Of a stretch of 48,034 bases of DNA, positions 16,659 through 25,263 are shown one piece after another. The position numbers were made by a program, and so were the translations under genes. The stretch covers positions 1-48,034 of the forward strand of contig URDG01000021.1 of the NCBI GenBank assembly GCA_900546515.1, written 5' to 3'. The DNA comes from an uncultured Eubacteriales bacterium (GTDB lineage Bacteria; Bacillota; Clostridia; Oscillospirales; Oscillospiraceae). The notes beneath the pieces are model-generated. The model did not search any database, was not told the DNA's origin, and saw nothing but the letters and a program-made list of their open reading frames with translations. Numbering within the stretch: the stretch's first letter is position 1; each line of letters begins with the position of its first letter.

Positions 16659-17744
16659 ATGAAAAGAATGACCAGAGTAGCGCTGGTAACCAGCGGCGGT
16701 GACTGTCAGGGTCTGAATGCGGCTATCCGCGGCATCGGCAAAGCTCTCTTTGAAAAACTTGATCACGTTGAAATATTCGGTATGTACGGCGGCTACCGCG
16801 GCCTTGCCGAAAACGATTATAAATTCATGGAGCCGAAGGACTTCTCCGGTATCCTCACTCAGGGTGGAACCATACTCGGCACATCCCGCCAGCGTTATAT
16901 TCCCGGCAAGGATATTATAGACGAGAACGGGAACAGCCTTATCCCGCTCATGCGCGACACGTACAACAGGCTCAATCTCGACTGTCTCATTATCATGGGC
17001 GGCAACGGCACGCAGAAAAGTGCAAAGCTTATTGCCGACGCCGGCATGAACGTTATCACGCTGCCCAAGACCATTGATAACGACATCTGGGGCACCGACA
17101 CCACCTTCGGCTTCCAGAGCGCGGTCGACATCGCCACAAACGTTATAGACTATATCCATTCCACCGCATGCTCTCACGGGCGCACCTTCGTTGTTGAGCT
17201 CATGGGCCGTGACGCCGGCTGGCTGACGCTGCACGCCGGTATCGCAAGCGGCGCGGATATTATACTGATACCTGAGATCCCCTATGACATCCACAAGGTC
17301 GCCGAGCTTATTGAGCAGCGCAAGCAGGACGGCCGCGGCTTCTCAATCGTCGCATGCGCTGAGGGCGCCGTCTCCGTGGACGATGTGAAGCTCGACGAGG
17401 AGGCCAGCCGCCGCAAGAAGGAGCAGAGCCGCTTCCCGACCGTTTCCTACGAGCTCGCCGCCGCGTTGGAGGAGCTCACCGGTCAGGACACCCGCGTGAC
17501 CGTACCCGGCCACTATCAGAGGGGCGGTCCTCCCTGCCCGTATGACAGAGTGCTCGCCACTCAGTTCGGCGCAGCCGCAGCAAACCTTATCATCAAGAAG
17601 CAGTACGGCCGCATGGTCGCCGTCCAGAACAACGAGATCGTCGACATTCCGCTCGACGATGCGGCCAGCAAGACAAAGTTCCTGCCTGTCGACCACCCGA
17701 TCATTCAGGTCGCGCGCGACATCGGCATCTGCATGGGCGACTGA
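16659..17744 (+). CDS. pfkA: 6-phosphofructokinase (group III-like)
   Basis: A 361-aa PFK-fold enzyme. The start MKRMTRVALVTSGGDC at 16659 has AGGAGG eight bases upstream; the in-frame ATG at 16638 lies before that RBS. Landmarks are GGDCQGLNAAIRG, MGGNGTQKSAKL, LPKTIDNDIWGTD, the ELMGRDAGW motif and PEIPYD. In the phosphoryl-donor motif the second residue after GG is Gly (GGNGT), as in ATP enzymes. The later PKTIDND carries Lys where E. coli PfkA has Gly, as in PPi enzymes and in plant-type ATP-PFK. ATP dependence is favoured but not proven. It catalyses phosphorylation of fructose-6-phosphate in glycolysis. Confidence 0.88.
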   Translation: MKRMTRVALVTSGGDCQGLNAAIRGIGKALFEKLDHVEIFGMYGGYRGLAENDYKFMEPKDFSGILTQGGTILGTSRQRYIPGKDIIDENGNSLIPLMRDTYNRLNLDCLIIMGGNGTQKSAKLIADAGMNVITLPKTIDNDIWGTDTTFGFQSAVDIATNVIDYIHSTACSHGRTFVVELMGRDAGWLTLHAGIASGADIILIPEIPYDIHKVAELIEQRKQDGRGFSIVACAEGAVSVDDVKLDEEASRRKKEQSRFPTVSYELAAALEELTGQDTRVTVPGHYQRGGPPCPYDRVLATQFGAAAANLIIKKQYGRMVAVQNNEIVDIPLDDAASKTKFLPVDHPIIQVARDIGICMGD

Positions 17745-17777
17745 GATACCGTCACACACACCGAAAAAGCTTACCGG

Positions 17778-17809
17778 GCCCTGCAAATGGATAATTCCAT
17801 TTGCAGGGC
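17778..17809 (+). terminator. Strong hairpin after phosphofructokinase gene
   Basis: GCCCTGCAAATGGA (17778-17791) and TCCATTTGCAGGGC (17796-17809) form a perfect 14-bp stem with loop TAAT. No clear T-run follows, so termination is likely but not certain. Confidence 0.5.
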
Positions 17810-17920
17810 TCGGCTGCGCTGTATACATACCGTCAGTTGCTTTTTCCGTTTATGTCTGCTATATTCAATATCATGGAATCCCGGATTTTGAGCTGACGCA
17901 GGAGAATATCAAAACATATC

Positions 17921-19282
17921 ATGGAACAGCCGCCGAAAAATTATATTTATTCCAACGGGGACATTTTCCGTCTGGTCATCCCCTTAATGATAGAGCTTGC
18001 CCTCAAGCTGATCGTGGGTCTTATAGATTCCGTCATGGTCTCAAGCGTAGGCGAAGCCGCCGTGTCCGGCGTCTCCCTCGTGGACTCGGTCATGCAGCTT
18101 TTGATCTACGTCTTTGCGGCGCTTGCTGCCGGCGGCGCGATCGTGGCCGGGCAGTATCTGGGGGCGGACAGGCCAAAAGAGGCGCGGCGTTCAGCGGAGG
18201 AGCTTCTCTGGCTGAACACTCTGCTCTCCGCGGCGATCATGCTTTTAATGCTGCTCATTTCCGACTGGATACTGACTCATCTTTTCGGCCGGATCGACAA
18301 CGACGTGGCCTACCACGCCAGACGCTATCTGAACGCCGTAGTTTTCTCCATCCCTGCCATCGGCATATACGAATCCTGCGCCGCCGCGTTCCGCACGATG
18401 AACGATTCCAAAACGACCATGAAGCTTTCTCTGCTTATGAACGTCATCAACTGCACGGGAAATGCGTTTTTGATCTATGCCTGCTCCATGGGTACGCAGG
18501 GCGCGGCGCTCTCAACCGTGGCTTCACGCTGGATCGCGGCGATCCTTGCCGTGCGGCTGCTTCTCGATCCAAAGAGAGAGCTGTATGTTGAGAAGTCGCT
18601 GCACCACAAATTTGACTGGCGGCTCACGCGCAGCATTTTGAAGATGGGCGTTCCAAACGGCGTGGAAAACGGGATATTCCAGCTCGGCAAAATTATGATA
18701 CTCGGCCTTGTGACCACATTCGGCACTTCCGCTATCACCGCAAACGCCGTGACGCAGACTCTGGCCTCTCTGGAGGTGATCCCCGGCAGCGCGATACAGC
18801 TTGCAATGGTGAGCGTGATCTCTCACTGCATCGGCGCGAGGGACTACGAGCAGGTCAGATACTATAACCGCAGGCTTCTCATCTTTGCATACGCCGCCGT
18901 TGCCGTCTGGTCGGCGATCCTGCTCGCATGTATGCCCCTGATCCTGTCCATCTACCACCTGTCGGAGGGTACGGCATCGCTGATGATCTCGCTGTTCCTC
19001 TGCCACACGGCAGGTTCCGTTCTCATCTGGCCGCTGGCCTTTGACCTTCCGGCCTCCTTGCGCGCAAGCGGCGATGTGCGTTTTACTATGGTCATTTCCA
19101 TATTTTCCATGTGGGTATTCCGCCTGGGCGGCGCTCATCTGCTGGCAAATACGCTCGGCCTCGGCGTACTCGGCGTATGGCTTTCAATGGCGCTTCTGGA
19201 CTGGGGCTTCAGAGCCGTGGTCTACGTGATGCGCTGGCGCAGCGGTAAGTGGAAAACAAAGAGCATATTGATAGGCAGCTAG
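17921..19282 (+). CDS. MATE family efflux transporter
   Basis: A 453-aa membrane protein with about 12 transmembrane helices in two MatE repeats. It has the typical N-terminal DIFRLVIPLMIELALKLIVG region, then VDSVMVSSVGEAAVSGVSL, and the GAIVAGQYLGA loop. Family members export drugs or metabolites by sodium or proton antiport. A GCAGGAG lies about 17 bases from ATG, which is a long spacing, but the N-terminus matches the family. It is monocistronic and convergent to spoVAE. Confidence 0.9.
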   Translation: MEQPPKNYIYSNGDIFRLVIPLMIELALKLIVGLIDSVMVSSVGEAAVSGVSLVDSVMQLLIYVFAALAAGGAIVAGQYLGADRPKEARRSAEELLWLNTLLSAAIMLLMLLISDWILTHLFGRIDNDVAYHARRYLNAVVFSIPAIGIYESCAAAFRTMNDSKTTMKLSLLMNVINCTGNAFLIYACSMGTQGAALSTVASRWIAAILAVRLLLDPKRELYVEKSLHHKFDWRLTRSILKMGVPNGVENGIFQLGKIMILGLVTTFGTSAITANAVTQTLASLEVIPGSAIQLAMVSVISHCIGARDYEQVRYYNRRLLIFAYAAVAVWSAILLACMPLILSIYHLSEGTASLMISLFLCHTAGSVLIWPLAFDLPASLRASGDVRFTMVISIFSMWVFRLGGAHLLANTLGLGVLGVWLSMALLDWGFRAVVYVMRWRSGKWKTKSILIGS

Positions 19283-19313
19283 ATCACCGCAGCACAATAC
19301 GACAGATAGAGAT

Positions 19314-19353
19314 AACGCGCATGGGTGAGCCATAACGGCTCGTCCATGCGCGT
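19314..19353. terminator. Bidirectional terminator between the MATE gene and spoVAE
   Basis: AACGCGCATGG then TGAGCC (from 19314) pairs with GGCTCG then CCATGCGCGTT (to about 19353), with a short mismatch and an ATAA-centred loop. It is in the right place for both converging genes. Confidence 0.65.
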
Positions 19354-19358
19354 TTCGG

Positions 19359-19730
19359 TCACTTATTCTTATCCTTTGGGCGGAACACGAGCGCAGCGGC
19401 AAGGCCGAAGAACACGGCGGCGCATATGCCGCCCGCGGCCGCCGTAAAGCCGCCCGTAAAAGCACCCAGCAAGCCGGATTCCCCGACCGCCTTTCTCACG
19501 CCCTTTGCCAGCGCGCTGCCGAATCCCGTAAGAGGCACAGTTGCCCCGGCTCCGGCAAAATCCGCGAGCGGCTGATATATTCCCAGCGCGCCGAGCACTA
19601 CACCGGCGACGACATATATGGTCAGTATGCGCGCCGGGGTCAGCTTTGTGCCGTCAATGAGCAGCTGTCCTATTATGCACAGCGCCCCGCCGACGGCAAA
19701 CGCCTTTATATAATCAAAAATCGATCCCAT
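19359..19730 (-). CDS. spoVAE: Stage V sporulation protein AE
   Basis: A 123-aa hydrophobic protein with about four membrane segments. The typical SpoVAE opening is present (FDYIKAFAVGGALCIIGQLL, then KLTPARILTIYV). SpoVA proteins build the inner spore-membrane channel for Ca-dipicolinate uptake and release. I start at ATG 19730 with TTAGGAGAGAGG upstream; the open frame further upstream overlaps spoVAD and lacks family similarity. It follows spoVAD by about 11 bases. Confidence 0.88.
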   Translation of the reverse strand: MGSIFDYIKAFAVGGALCIIGQLLIDGTKLTPARILTIYVVAGVVLGALGIYQPLADFAGAGATVPLTGFGSALAKGVRKAVGESGLLGAFTGGFTAAAGGICAAVFFGLAAALVFRPKDKNK

Positions 19731-19741
19731 GAGCCTCTCTC

Positions 19742-20746
19742 CTAATTCTCCAGTGCCAGTGCATGACAGATGCCCGGTATACTGTTCCCCTGCTGGGCGC
19801 TCGTTGTACTCATCAGCGCGCCGGTCGCCGCGAAGAGCACGCGGTTCCACACGCCTCTCGTCATTGCCGGCAGTATATGCGCGCACAGCACGCTCGCACA
19901 GCATCCGCAGCCTGAGCCGCCCGCGTGTACGTCCTGCGTTTTCAGATCGTAGATCAGCACGCCGCAGTCCATATACCGCGCGCCGAGCTTTACTCCGTCG
20001 GCCTCAAAGAGCTTTTGCAGTATATCATGCCCCAGTGCGCCGAGGTCGCCGGTGAATATCGCGTCATAGTAGTCGGGCGTGCGTCCCGTGTCGGAAAAAT
20101 GCGTTTTCAGCGTCTCATACGCCGCCGGAGCCATTGCCGAGCCCATGTTGTTCGCGTCGATTATACCGGCGTCGACTATTTTCCCTGTCGTGACGTGAGT
20201 TATATGCGGGCCCGTGCCGGAGCTGCTGACGATGGCCGCGCCGGAACCCGTCACGGTCCACTGCGACGTGGGCGGCCGCTGTCCACCGTATTCCAGCGGG
20301 AAGCGGTACTGCCGCTCCGCCGAACAGAAGTGCGACCCGGTCATGGCGCACACGTTCACGGCGAACCCGCCGTCCACAAGCATCGCCGCAAGCGACAGCG
20401 ACTCCGCCATGGTCGAACATGCGCCGTATACGCCCAGATACGGCACCTGCGTCTCCTTCATGGCGAACGCCGAGCTGATGCACTGATTCAGAAGGTCGCC
20501 GGAGATCACATAGTCGAGCGCGGACGGCGGCAGCCCGGCCTTGCCGCACGCCGCGTCAAAGCACTGGCGCAGCATATGGCTCTCGGCCTTCTCCCAGCTC
20601 TGCTCACCGAAATATGAATCATTCGAGATGTAATCAAAGCACTCCCTGAGCGGCCCATCGCCCTCGCGCTTTCCAACCACCGCGGCCGACGCCGTCACAT
20701 ATGGCCGCGACGGCAGCGCGGCCGTCTGCCTGCCAAGTTTTTTCAT
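19742..20746 (-). CDS. spoVAD: Stage V sporulation protein AD
   Basis: A 334-aa thiolase-fold protein, the dipicolinic-acid-binding SpoVA subunit. Family features include SNDSYFGEQSWEKAE, ISGDLLNQCISSAFAM, VPYLGVYGACSTMAESL, TSQWTVTGSGAAIVS and GGSGCGCCASVL near the end. It acts at the inner membrane of the spore during dipicolinate import. The ATG has GTGAGG upstream. No spoVAC precedes it here, unlike the usual C-D-E order, so the first subunit must be elsewhere or absent. Confidence 0.92.
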   Translation of the reverse strand: MKKLGRQTAALPSRPYVTASAAVVGKREGDGPLRECFDYISNDSYFGEQSWEKAESHMLRQCFDAACGKAGLPPSALDYVISGDLLNQCISSAFAMKETQVPYLGVYGACSTMAESLSLAAMLVDGGFAVNVCAMTGSHFCSAERQYRFPLEYGGQRPPTSQWTVTGSGAAIVSSSGTGPHITHVTTGKIVDAGIIDANNMGSAMAPAAYETLKTHFSDTGRTPDYYDAIFTGDLGALGHDILQKLFEADGVKLGARYMDCGVLIYDLKTQDVHAGGSGCGCCASVLCAHILPAMTRGVWNRVLFAATGALMSTTSAQQGNSIPGICHALALEN

Positions 20747-20810
20747 GAAAAAACCTCACTTATATCAGCTTATGTGCATGTCATCCGAGGGTAGTATTTC
20801 CCATGAAAGC

Positions 20811-20852
20811 AAAAATACTCTCCGCCCGCACCTCGAGCAGAGAGTATTTTTT
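20811..20852. terminator. Terminator of the pot operon
   Basis: AAAAATACTCTC (20811-20822) pairs with GAGAGTATTTTT (20840-20851) with A/T tails on both sides. On the minus strand it follows the potCD stop and precedes the spoVAD leader. Confidence 0.8.
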
Positions 20853-20869
20853 ATGAAATATGTAATTTT

Positions 20870-22801
20870 TCAGCTGATCTTCAGCGTCTCCCAGAGAGAA
20901 TTCACATAGCCAAGCGTCTCCGCGTCGAGACTGCGGTAAGCATAGGCGTTATAAAGCTCGCTGAAATCTCCGAGCTCGGGATAGAGTATCTCCATCGCGT
21001 CCTCGCCCATGTCTTCAATATAGCCCTCGTCGGTATAGACGACGGAGTTGGGCGAAGCGTAGCTGATATACTCCGCGTTGGCAATGGCAGGTTCGGGAGA
21101 GAGCATGTAGTTTATGAATATCTCCGCAAGCTCCTTGTTCTGGCAGCAGGACGGGATGCACATGGCGTCTATAAAATAGTTTGTGCGCTCCGGATAATAG
21201 AACCGCAGGTCAACGCCGTCTGCCTGCGCGTCGAGCATGGTGAAGTAGTCTCCGGCATAGTATGCGCCGATCGCCGCCTCGCCGGACTCCATCATGTTGT
21301 ATATCTCATCCATGACATAGCTCTTGACTAGCGGAGACTGCGCCTTGAGCTCCTCAAGAGCCCTGTCCCAATCGCTGCGGGCAGTGCTGTTGACGTCGAG
21401 CCCGAGCTTGTACTGCGCGGTCGCAAACGCATCGCGGGAGTTATTGAATTGGAGGATATTTCCCGCATACTTGTCGTTCCACATGAGGTCCCAGTCGTTT
21501 GCATCCGCCTCGTCTACCACCGCAGCGTTGTAGATCACGCCCACAACGCCGTAGGTATACGGCACGGTGTACTCATCGTCCGGGTCATAATACAGGCCGT
21601 GGAAGCCGCTGTCGATATTGCTGTAGTTCGGGATATTGTCGAAGTTCAGCGGAAGGAGCATGCCCTCATCGCGCATACGCGCTATCATGTAGTCAGACGG
21701 AACAACAACGTCAAAGCTTACAGCGCCGCTTGAAAGCTTGGCATACATGTCCTCATTGCTGGCAAAGGTCGTGTAGTTGACCTTGACCTTTTTGCCGTAG
21801 GTCTCTTCATACCACTGCTCAAAGGCCTTTATCGTGTTGAGCGAATCATCGGAACCGTCTGAGATATATTCGCCCCAGTTGTAGACGTTCAGCTCCTGCG
21901 TGCCGCTGCCGGAGAGGATGAGCACCGCGATCGCCGCCGCGGCGAGCACGCCGCCGATAACGCCGGCCGCTATTTTTTCCGAACGTCTGCGCTCACGTTT
22001 TTCTCTGGCAGTCTTTTCCTTTGAATCGTCGTCGATGAGATTGGTGAGTATAAGCAGGGCGAGGATAACGAAGAAGATGATTGTCGCAAGAGCGTACATT
22101 TTGGGGGTGACAGTCTTTTTCGTCATGGAGTATATGCGGATAGGCAGCGTTTCAAAGCCGTTGCCGGAGGTGAAATAGCTTATGACAAAATCGTCGAGAG
22201 AAAGCGTGAACGCCATGATGAAGCCGGTGACGACGCCGGGCATGATCTCGGGGATCTCGACCTTCATAAAGGCCTGAACAGGGGTGCATCCGAGATCCAT
22301 TGCAGCCTCAGGCAGTGATCTGTCCATCTGGCGCAGCTTCGGCAGCACCTGCAGTATGACATACGGCAGGCAGAAGGTGACGTGCGCGATGAGCATCGTC
22401 CAGAAGCTCAGGCTCGTTGCCGCGCCGAAGAGGCGGCCCACGAAAACGAACATCAGCATCAGGGATATGCCCGTGATAATATCCGGATTTATCATGGGGA
22501 TATTCGTCACAGTGTCCATCGCAGCGCGCATCGCACGGTTTCTGAGCTTGTTTATACCGACTGCGGCGGCAGTGCCCATGACGGTGGAAATGACCGCGGC
22601 GCAGAGCGCCAGCACTATGGTGTTTCTGACCGCGCCAAGCGTCTCGCTGTCACGGAACAGCTCCCTGTACCAGTTGAGAGAAAAGCCTGAAAATACCGAG
22701 AGGCTCTTTGCCTCGTTGAAAGAGAACACCAAGAGTATCGCAATGGGCGCAAAGAGAAAGATCATGATGAGCGCAGTGTAGAATTTTGAAAGACGTTTCA
22801 T
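20870..22801 (-). CDS. Spermidine/putrescine ABC permease PotC fused to substrate-binding protein PotD
   Basis: A 643-aa fusion. Residues about 1-260 are a PotC-type permease with six membrane helices and the EAA loop EAAMDLGCTPVQAFMKVEIP. A charged linker (TAREKRERRRSEK, near 270-282) and one more helix (about 285-307) lead into a PotD-type binding protein from about 312 to the end (LNVYNWGEYISDGS, then FDVVVPSDYMIARM and MESGEAAIGAYYAGDY). The binding protein is therefore tethered to the permease instead of being a free lipoprotein. Together with PotA and PotB it imports polyamines. The RBS GGGAGGGAAC precedes ATG; the gap to potB is 14 bases. Confidence 0.93.
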   Translation of the reverse strand: MKRLSKFYTALIMIFLFAPIAILLVFSFNEAKSLSVFSGFSLNWYRELFRDSETLGAVRNTIVLALCAAVISTVMGTAAAVGINKLRNRAMRAAMDTVTNIPMINPDIITGISLMLMFVFVGRLFGAATSLSFWTMLIAHVTFCLPYVILQVLPKLRQMDRSLPEAAMDLGCTPVQAFMKVEIPEIMPGVVTGFIMAFTLSLDDFVISYFTSGNGFETLPIRIYSMTKKTVTPKMYALATIIFFVILALLILTNLIDDDSKEKTAREKRERRRSEKIAAGVIGGVLAAAAIAVLILSGSGTQELNVYNWGEYISDGSDDSLNTIKAFEQWYEETYGKKVKVNYTTFASNEDMYAKLSSGAVSFDVVVPSDYMIARMRDEGMLLPLNFDNIPNYSNIDSGFHGLYYDPDDEYTVPYTYGVVGVIYNAAVVDEADANDWDLMWNDKYAGNILQFNNSRDAFATAQYKLGLDVNSTARSDWDRALEELKAQSPLVKSYVMDEIYNMMESGEAAIGAYYAGDYFTMLDAQADGVDLRFYYPERTNYFIDAMCIPSCCQNKELAEIFINYMLSPEPAIANAEYISYASPNSVVYTDEGYIEDMGEDAMEILYPELGDFSELYNAYAYRSLDAETLGYVNSLWETLKIS

Positions 22802-22815
22802 GTTCCCTCCCCCTT

Positions 22816-23694
22816 TCAGACGGCCGTGCGCTTGCCGGCGTAATGCTGCATGAGCGCCATACAGGCAAGCAGTATGACCATAAGGATGAACGCGATGGCG
22901 GCGGCAAAGTGCAGGTTATTGGCGACGTACTGCCCTTCTATCGCATCGCCTATGAGGTAGAACTTGCCGTTGCCGAGCTTTTGGGATATATAGAAGGTTG
23001 AGATGGATGGGATGAGCACCATCGTGATGCCGGAGAGCACGCCGGGCAGGCTGAGCGGCCAGATAACGCGGCGCAGCACACCGGCGCTGTTGCAGCCGAG
23101 ATCGCGCGCGGCCTCGATAAGCCGTACATCCATCTTTGCCATGACAGAGTATATCGGGAGTATCATATACGGGAAATAGTCGTACACCATGCCGATCACG
23201 ACGGCAGCCTCGGTGCCGATTATATGTATGCGGCCAAGGCCGAGGGCAGACAGGATGCCGTTGAATATGCCGGTGTCCTGCAGTATGGTCATCCACGCAT
23301 AGGTGCGGATCAAAAAGTTCATCCACATTGGGATCATGATAAGCGTGATGAGTATCTTCTGCGTCCTTGCCTCGGCGCGGGCAATGATATATGCCATCGG
23401 ATAGCCCATCAGCAGGCATATGACCGTGGATATGACCGCAAGCTTCAGCGAACGCAGGAAGATGATGAGATATGTATGGACCTCTCTCGTCAGCTCTCCA
23501 TCGCCGATATTTGATGTTGCGGTGAAAAAGCGCGCGATATTGTCAAAGGTAAAATTGAAATCCGTATCAGTGAACGCATAGTAGGCCACAAAGATGAGCG
23601 GCACCACAATAAAGAGCACAGCCCACACTGAATAGGGCGCCAGGGTCAGCCGCTGCACAAGTCCTGCGCGGCGGGCGTTTGCAGTCTTGTTCAT
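22816..23694 (-). CDS. potB: Spermidine/putrescine ABC transporter permease
   Basis: A 292-aa membrane protein with six helices and the permease EAA motif EAARDLGCNSAGVLRRVIWP. It pairs with the PotC half of the next gene. The ATG overlaps the potA stop by four bases (ATGA), so translation is coupled. Confidence 0.93.
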   Translation of the reverse strand: MNKTANARRAGLVQRLTLAPYSVWAVLFIVVPLIFVAYYAFTDTDFNFTFDNIARFFTATSNIGDGELTREVHTYLIIFLRSLKLAVISTVICLLMGYPMAYIIARAEARTQKILITLIMIPMWMNFLIRTYAWMTILQDTGIFNGILSALGLGRIHIIGTEAAVVIGMVYDYFPYMILPIYSVMAKMDVRLIEAARDLGCNSAGVLRRVIWPLSLPGVLSGITMVLIPSISTFYISQKLGNGKFYLIGDAIEGQYVANNLHFAAAIAFILMVILLACMALMQHYAGKRTAV

Positions 23695-24809
23695 TCTTCG
23701 CTCTCGCTTTCCGCGTCGCTCAACTCGTCGAACTCGTTGGAGAAGGACGAGTAGTCGCCGTACATGCCGGAATATTCGGACTTCTTCATGATGTGGATCG
23801 CGTCAGGCTCTATATAAAGGCCTATATGCTCATCCACATCCACAAAATCGGTCGTCTGGATCATCCACTTGAGGCCGTTTATATCCACAATTATCTCATA
23901 GTGTACGCCAAGGAAGGTCACTGAGGTGACAACGCCCCTGAGCATGCCCTTCTCTTCGGGCACTATGTCCACATCCTCCGGACGCACAACGACGTCCACC
24001 TGTTCGCGCTTTTCAAAGCCGAAGTCCACGCACTCGAAGGTGTGGCCGGAAAAAGCGACCTTATAGTCGGCAAGCATGATGCCGTCGAGTATGTTGCTCT
24101 CGCCGATGAAGTCGGCGACAAAGGCGTTCTTCGGCTCGTTGTATATGTCGATAGGCGTGCCGATCTGCTGGATGCGGCCCTCGGACATGACCACTACCGT
24201 GTCCGACATGGAGAGCGCCTCCTCCTGATCGTGCGTGACAAAAACGAAGGTGATCCCCGTGGCCTTCTGGATCTTTTTGAGCTCCTGCTGCATATCCTTT
24301 CTCAGCTTGAGGTCGAGCGCGGCAAGCGGCTCGTCAAGAAGCAGGACCTTGGGGCTGCTGACAAGCGCGCGTGCGATCGCAACGCGCTGCTGCTGGCCGC
24401 CTGAAAGGCTCGTGACGCTGCGGTGCTCAAAGCCTGTGAGCGCAACCATGGAGAGCATCTCTTTCACCTTTTCGTTTATCTCATCGCGCGGCAGCTTTTT
24501 CTCGCGCAGCGGGAAAGCCACGTTCTCAAAAACGTTCAGGTGCGGGAAAAGGGCGTAGCGCTGAAAAACCGTGTTGACGTTGCGCTTATACGGAGGGACA
24601 TCGTTGATATTCTCACCCATAAATATGATGTCTCCGCTGTCCGGTGTCTCAAAGCCGCCGATCAGGCGCAGAGTCGTCGTTTTGCCGCAGCCCGACGGGC
24701 CGAGCAGCGTCAGAAACTCGTTGTCATAGATGTCAAGACTGATGTCATCCAGCACGGTCTCTCCGTCAAAGGTCTTGGTGATGTTTTTCAGTTCGATTAT
24801 TTTTTTCAT
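23691..24809 (-). CDS. potA: Spermidine/putrescine ABC transporter ATPase
   Basis: A 372-aa ATPase with Walker A GPSGCGKTTTLRL, signature LSGGQQQRVAIARAL, Walker B VLLLDEPLAALD and switch His in FVTHDQEEAL. The C-terminal 120 residues form a TOBE-type regulatory region and end in an acidic tail (DELSDAESESEE). I start at MKKIIELKNITKTF (24809), preceded by GGGGGAAGGAAT. The longer open frame to 24890 crosses the leader terminator and is rejected. It is the first gene of potA-potB-potCD and directly follows a leader terminator. Confidence 0.95.
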   Translation of the reverse strand: MKKIIELKNITKTFDGETVLDDISLDIYDNEFLTLLGPSGCGKTTTLRLIGGFETPDSGDIIFMGENINDVPPYKRNVNTVFQRYALFPHLNVFENVAFPLREKKLPRDEINEKVKEMLSMVALTGFEHRSVTSLSGGQQQRVAIARALVSSPKVLLLDEPLAALDLKLRKDMQQELKKIQKATGITFVFVTHDQEEALSMSDTVVVMSEGRIQQIGTPIDIYNEPKNAFVADFIGESNILDGIMLADYKVAFSGHTFECVDFGFEKREQVDVVVRPEDVDIVPEEKGMLRGVVTSVTFLGVHYEIIVDINGLKWMIQTTDFVDVDEHIGLYIEPDAIHIMKKSEYSGMYGDYSSFSNEFDELSDAESESEE

Positions 24810-24821
24810 ATTCCTTCCCCC

Positions 24822-24857
24822 AAAAAGAAAAATGACGTATGCATAGCATACGTCATT
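24822..24857 (-). terminator. Leader terminator directly before the potA RBS
   Basis: AATGACGTATGC (24831-24842) and GCATACGTCATT (24846-24857) form a perfect 12-bp stem with a 3-base loop. On the minus strand TTTCTTTTTG follows, and the potA RBS begins a few bases later. A terminator here must be conditional if potA is to be expressed. Confidence 0.8.
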
Positions 24858-24865
24858 GTGATATG

Positions 24866-24928
24866 TATAGTCTCCTCCCGGCGAAAGCATGCGCCGGGAA
24901 CCTATCCCAATTGGTTTGAGAGTCTATA
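24866..24928 (-). promoter_or_regulatory. Aptamer-like three-way junction in the pot leader
   Basis: In minus-strand RNA, UAUAGACUC (24928-24920) pairs with GAGACUAUA (24874-24866) with one A-A mismatch. This closes two inner stems: AACC/GGUU (24916-24913 with 24902-24899) and CCCGGCG/CGCCGGG (24898-24892 with 24883-24877). The whole fold ends eight bases before the terminator stem. The layout resembles a riboswitch, but I recognise no known class. Ligand and activity are inference; a polyamine is the obvious candidate from context. Confidence 0.45.
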
Positions 24929-25195
24929 TAGCAAGAAACTACTTTTACTACTCTTATTGACCATTTCACAAGTTTGTCTGCTGTGCAGCGGTTTATAGTA
25001 ACCAACTTATAAAATTTGAGCCCTCGAGCTTCCGTTGACCGGAACCCCCGCTCAATCAATAAGGCAACAGAAGTTGCCGCCGCATTCCGCGGAACTCGGC
25101 ATTCGACCCGGCTGTCCGTGTGGCCTCGGCTGTGCAGAATGCACAGCGGTCGTTATCTTGCTTTGGATATATTGACTATCCAATTGAGACGACTC
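24929..25195 (-). ncRNA. Long hairpin-rich 5' leader of the pot operon (or a separate structured RNA)
   Basis: Between the promoter at 25224-25196 and the aptamer-like fold there is no supported gene. Several compact stems are visible: TTCCG/CGGAA (25030-25044), GGCAAC/GTTGCC with a 4-base loop (25063-25078), the palindrome TTCCGCGGAA (25085-25094), and CTGTGCA/TGCACAG (25130-25146). A stem GGATA/TATCC lies just after the expected transcript start. Such density suggests a conserved structured RNA. An open frame of 68 codons across it shows no coding character. Confidence 0.4.
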
Positions 25196-25224
25196 ATTCT
25201 AACAATATTCTCTCGATATGTCAA
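25196..25224 (-). promoter_or_regulatory. Strong sigma-A promoter of the pot leader
   Basis: On the minus strand TTGACA (25224-25219), exactly 17 bases, TAGAAT (25201-25196). It lies just after truA and before the 380-base pot leader. Confidence 0.75.
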
Positions 25225-25263
25225 CAAAAACTTTCACGATTTATTGAAATAACCATATCGCCG

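Noticed and set aside
24853..25059. 68-codon ORF on the minus strand in the pot leader
   Set aside because: It spans the hairpins and the terminator stem, has no RBS and no protein-like pattern; structured RNA is the better explanation.
25085..25130. tRNA or T-arm-like sequence (GGTCGAATGCC) on the minus strand
   Set aside because: No acceptor, D-arm or anticodon arm fits around it; no tRNA was found anywhere in the window.
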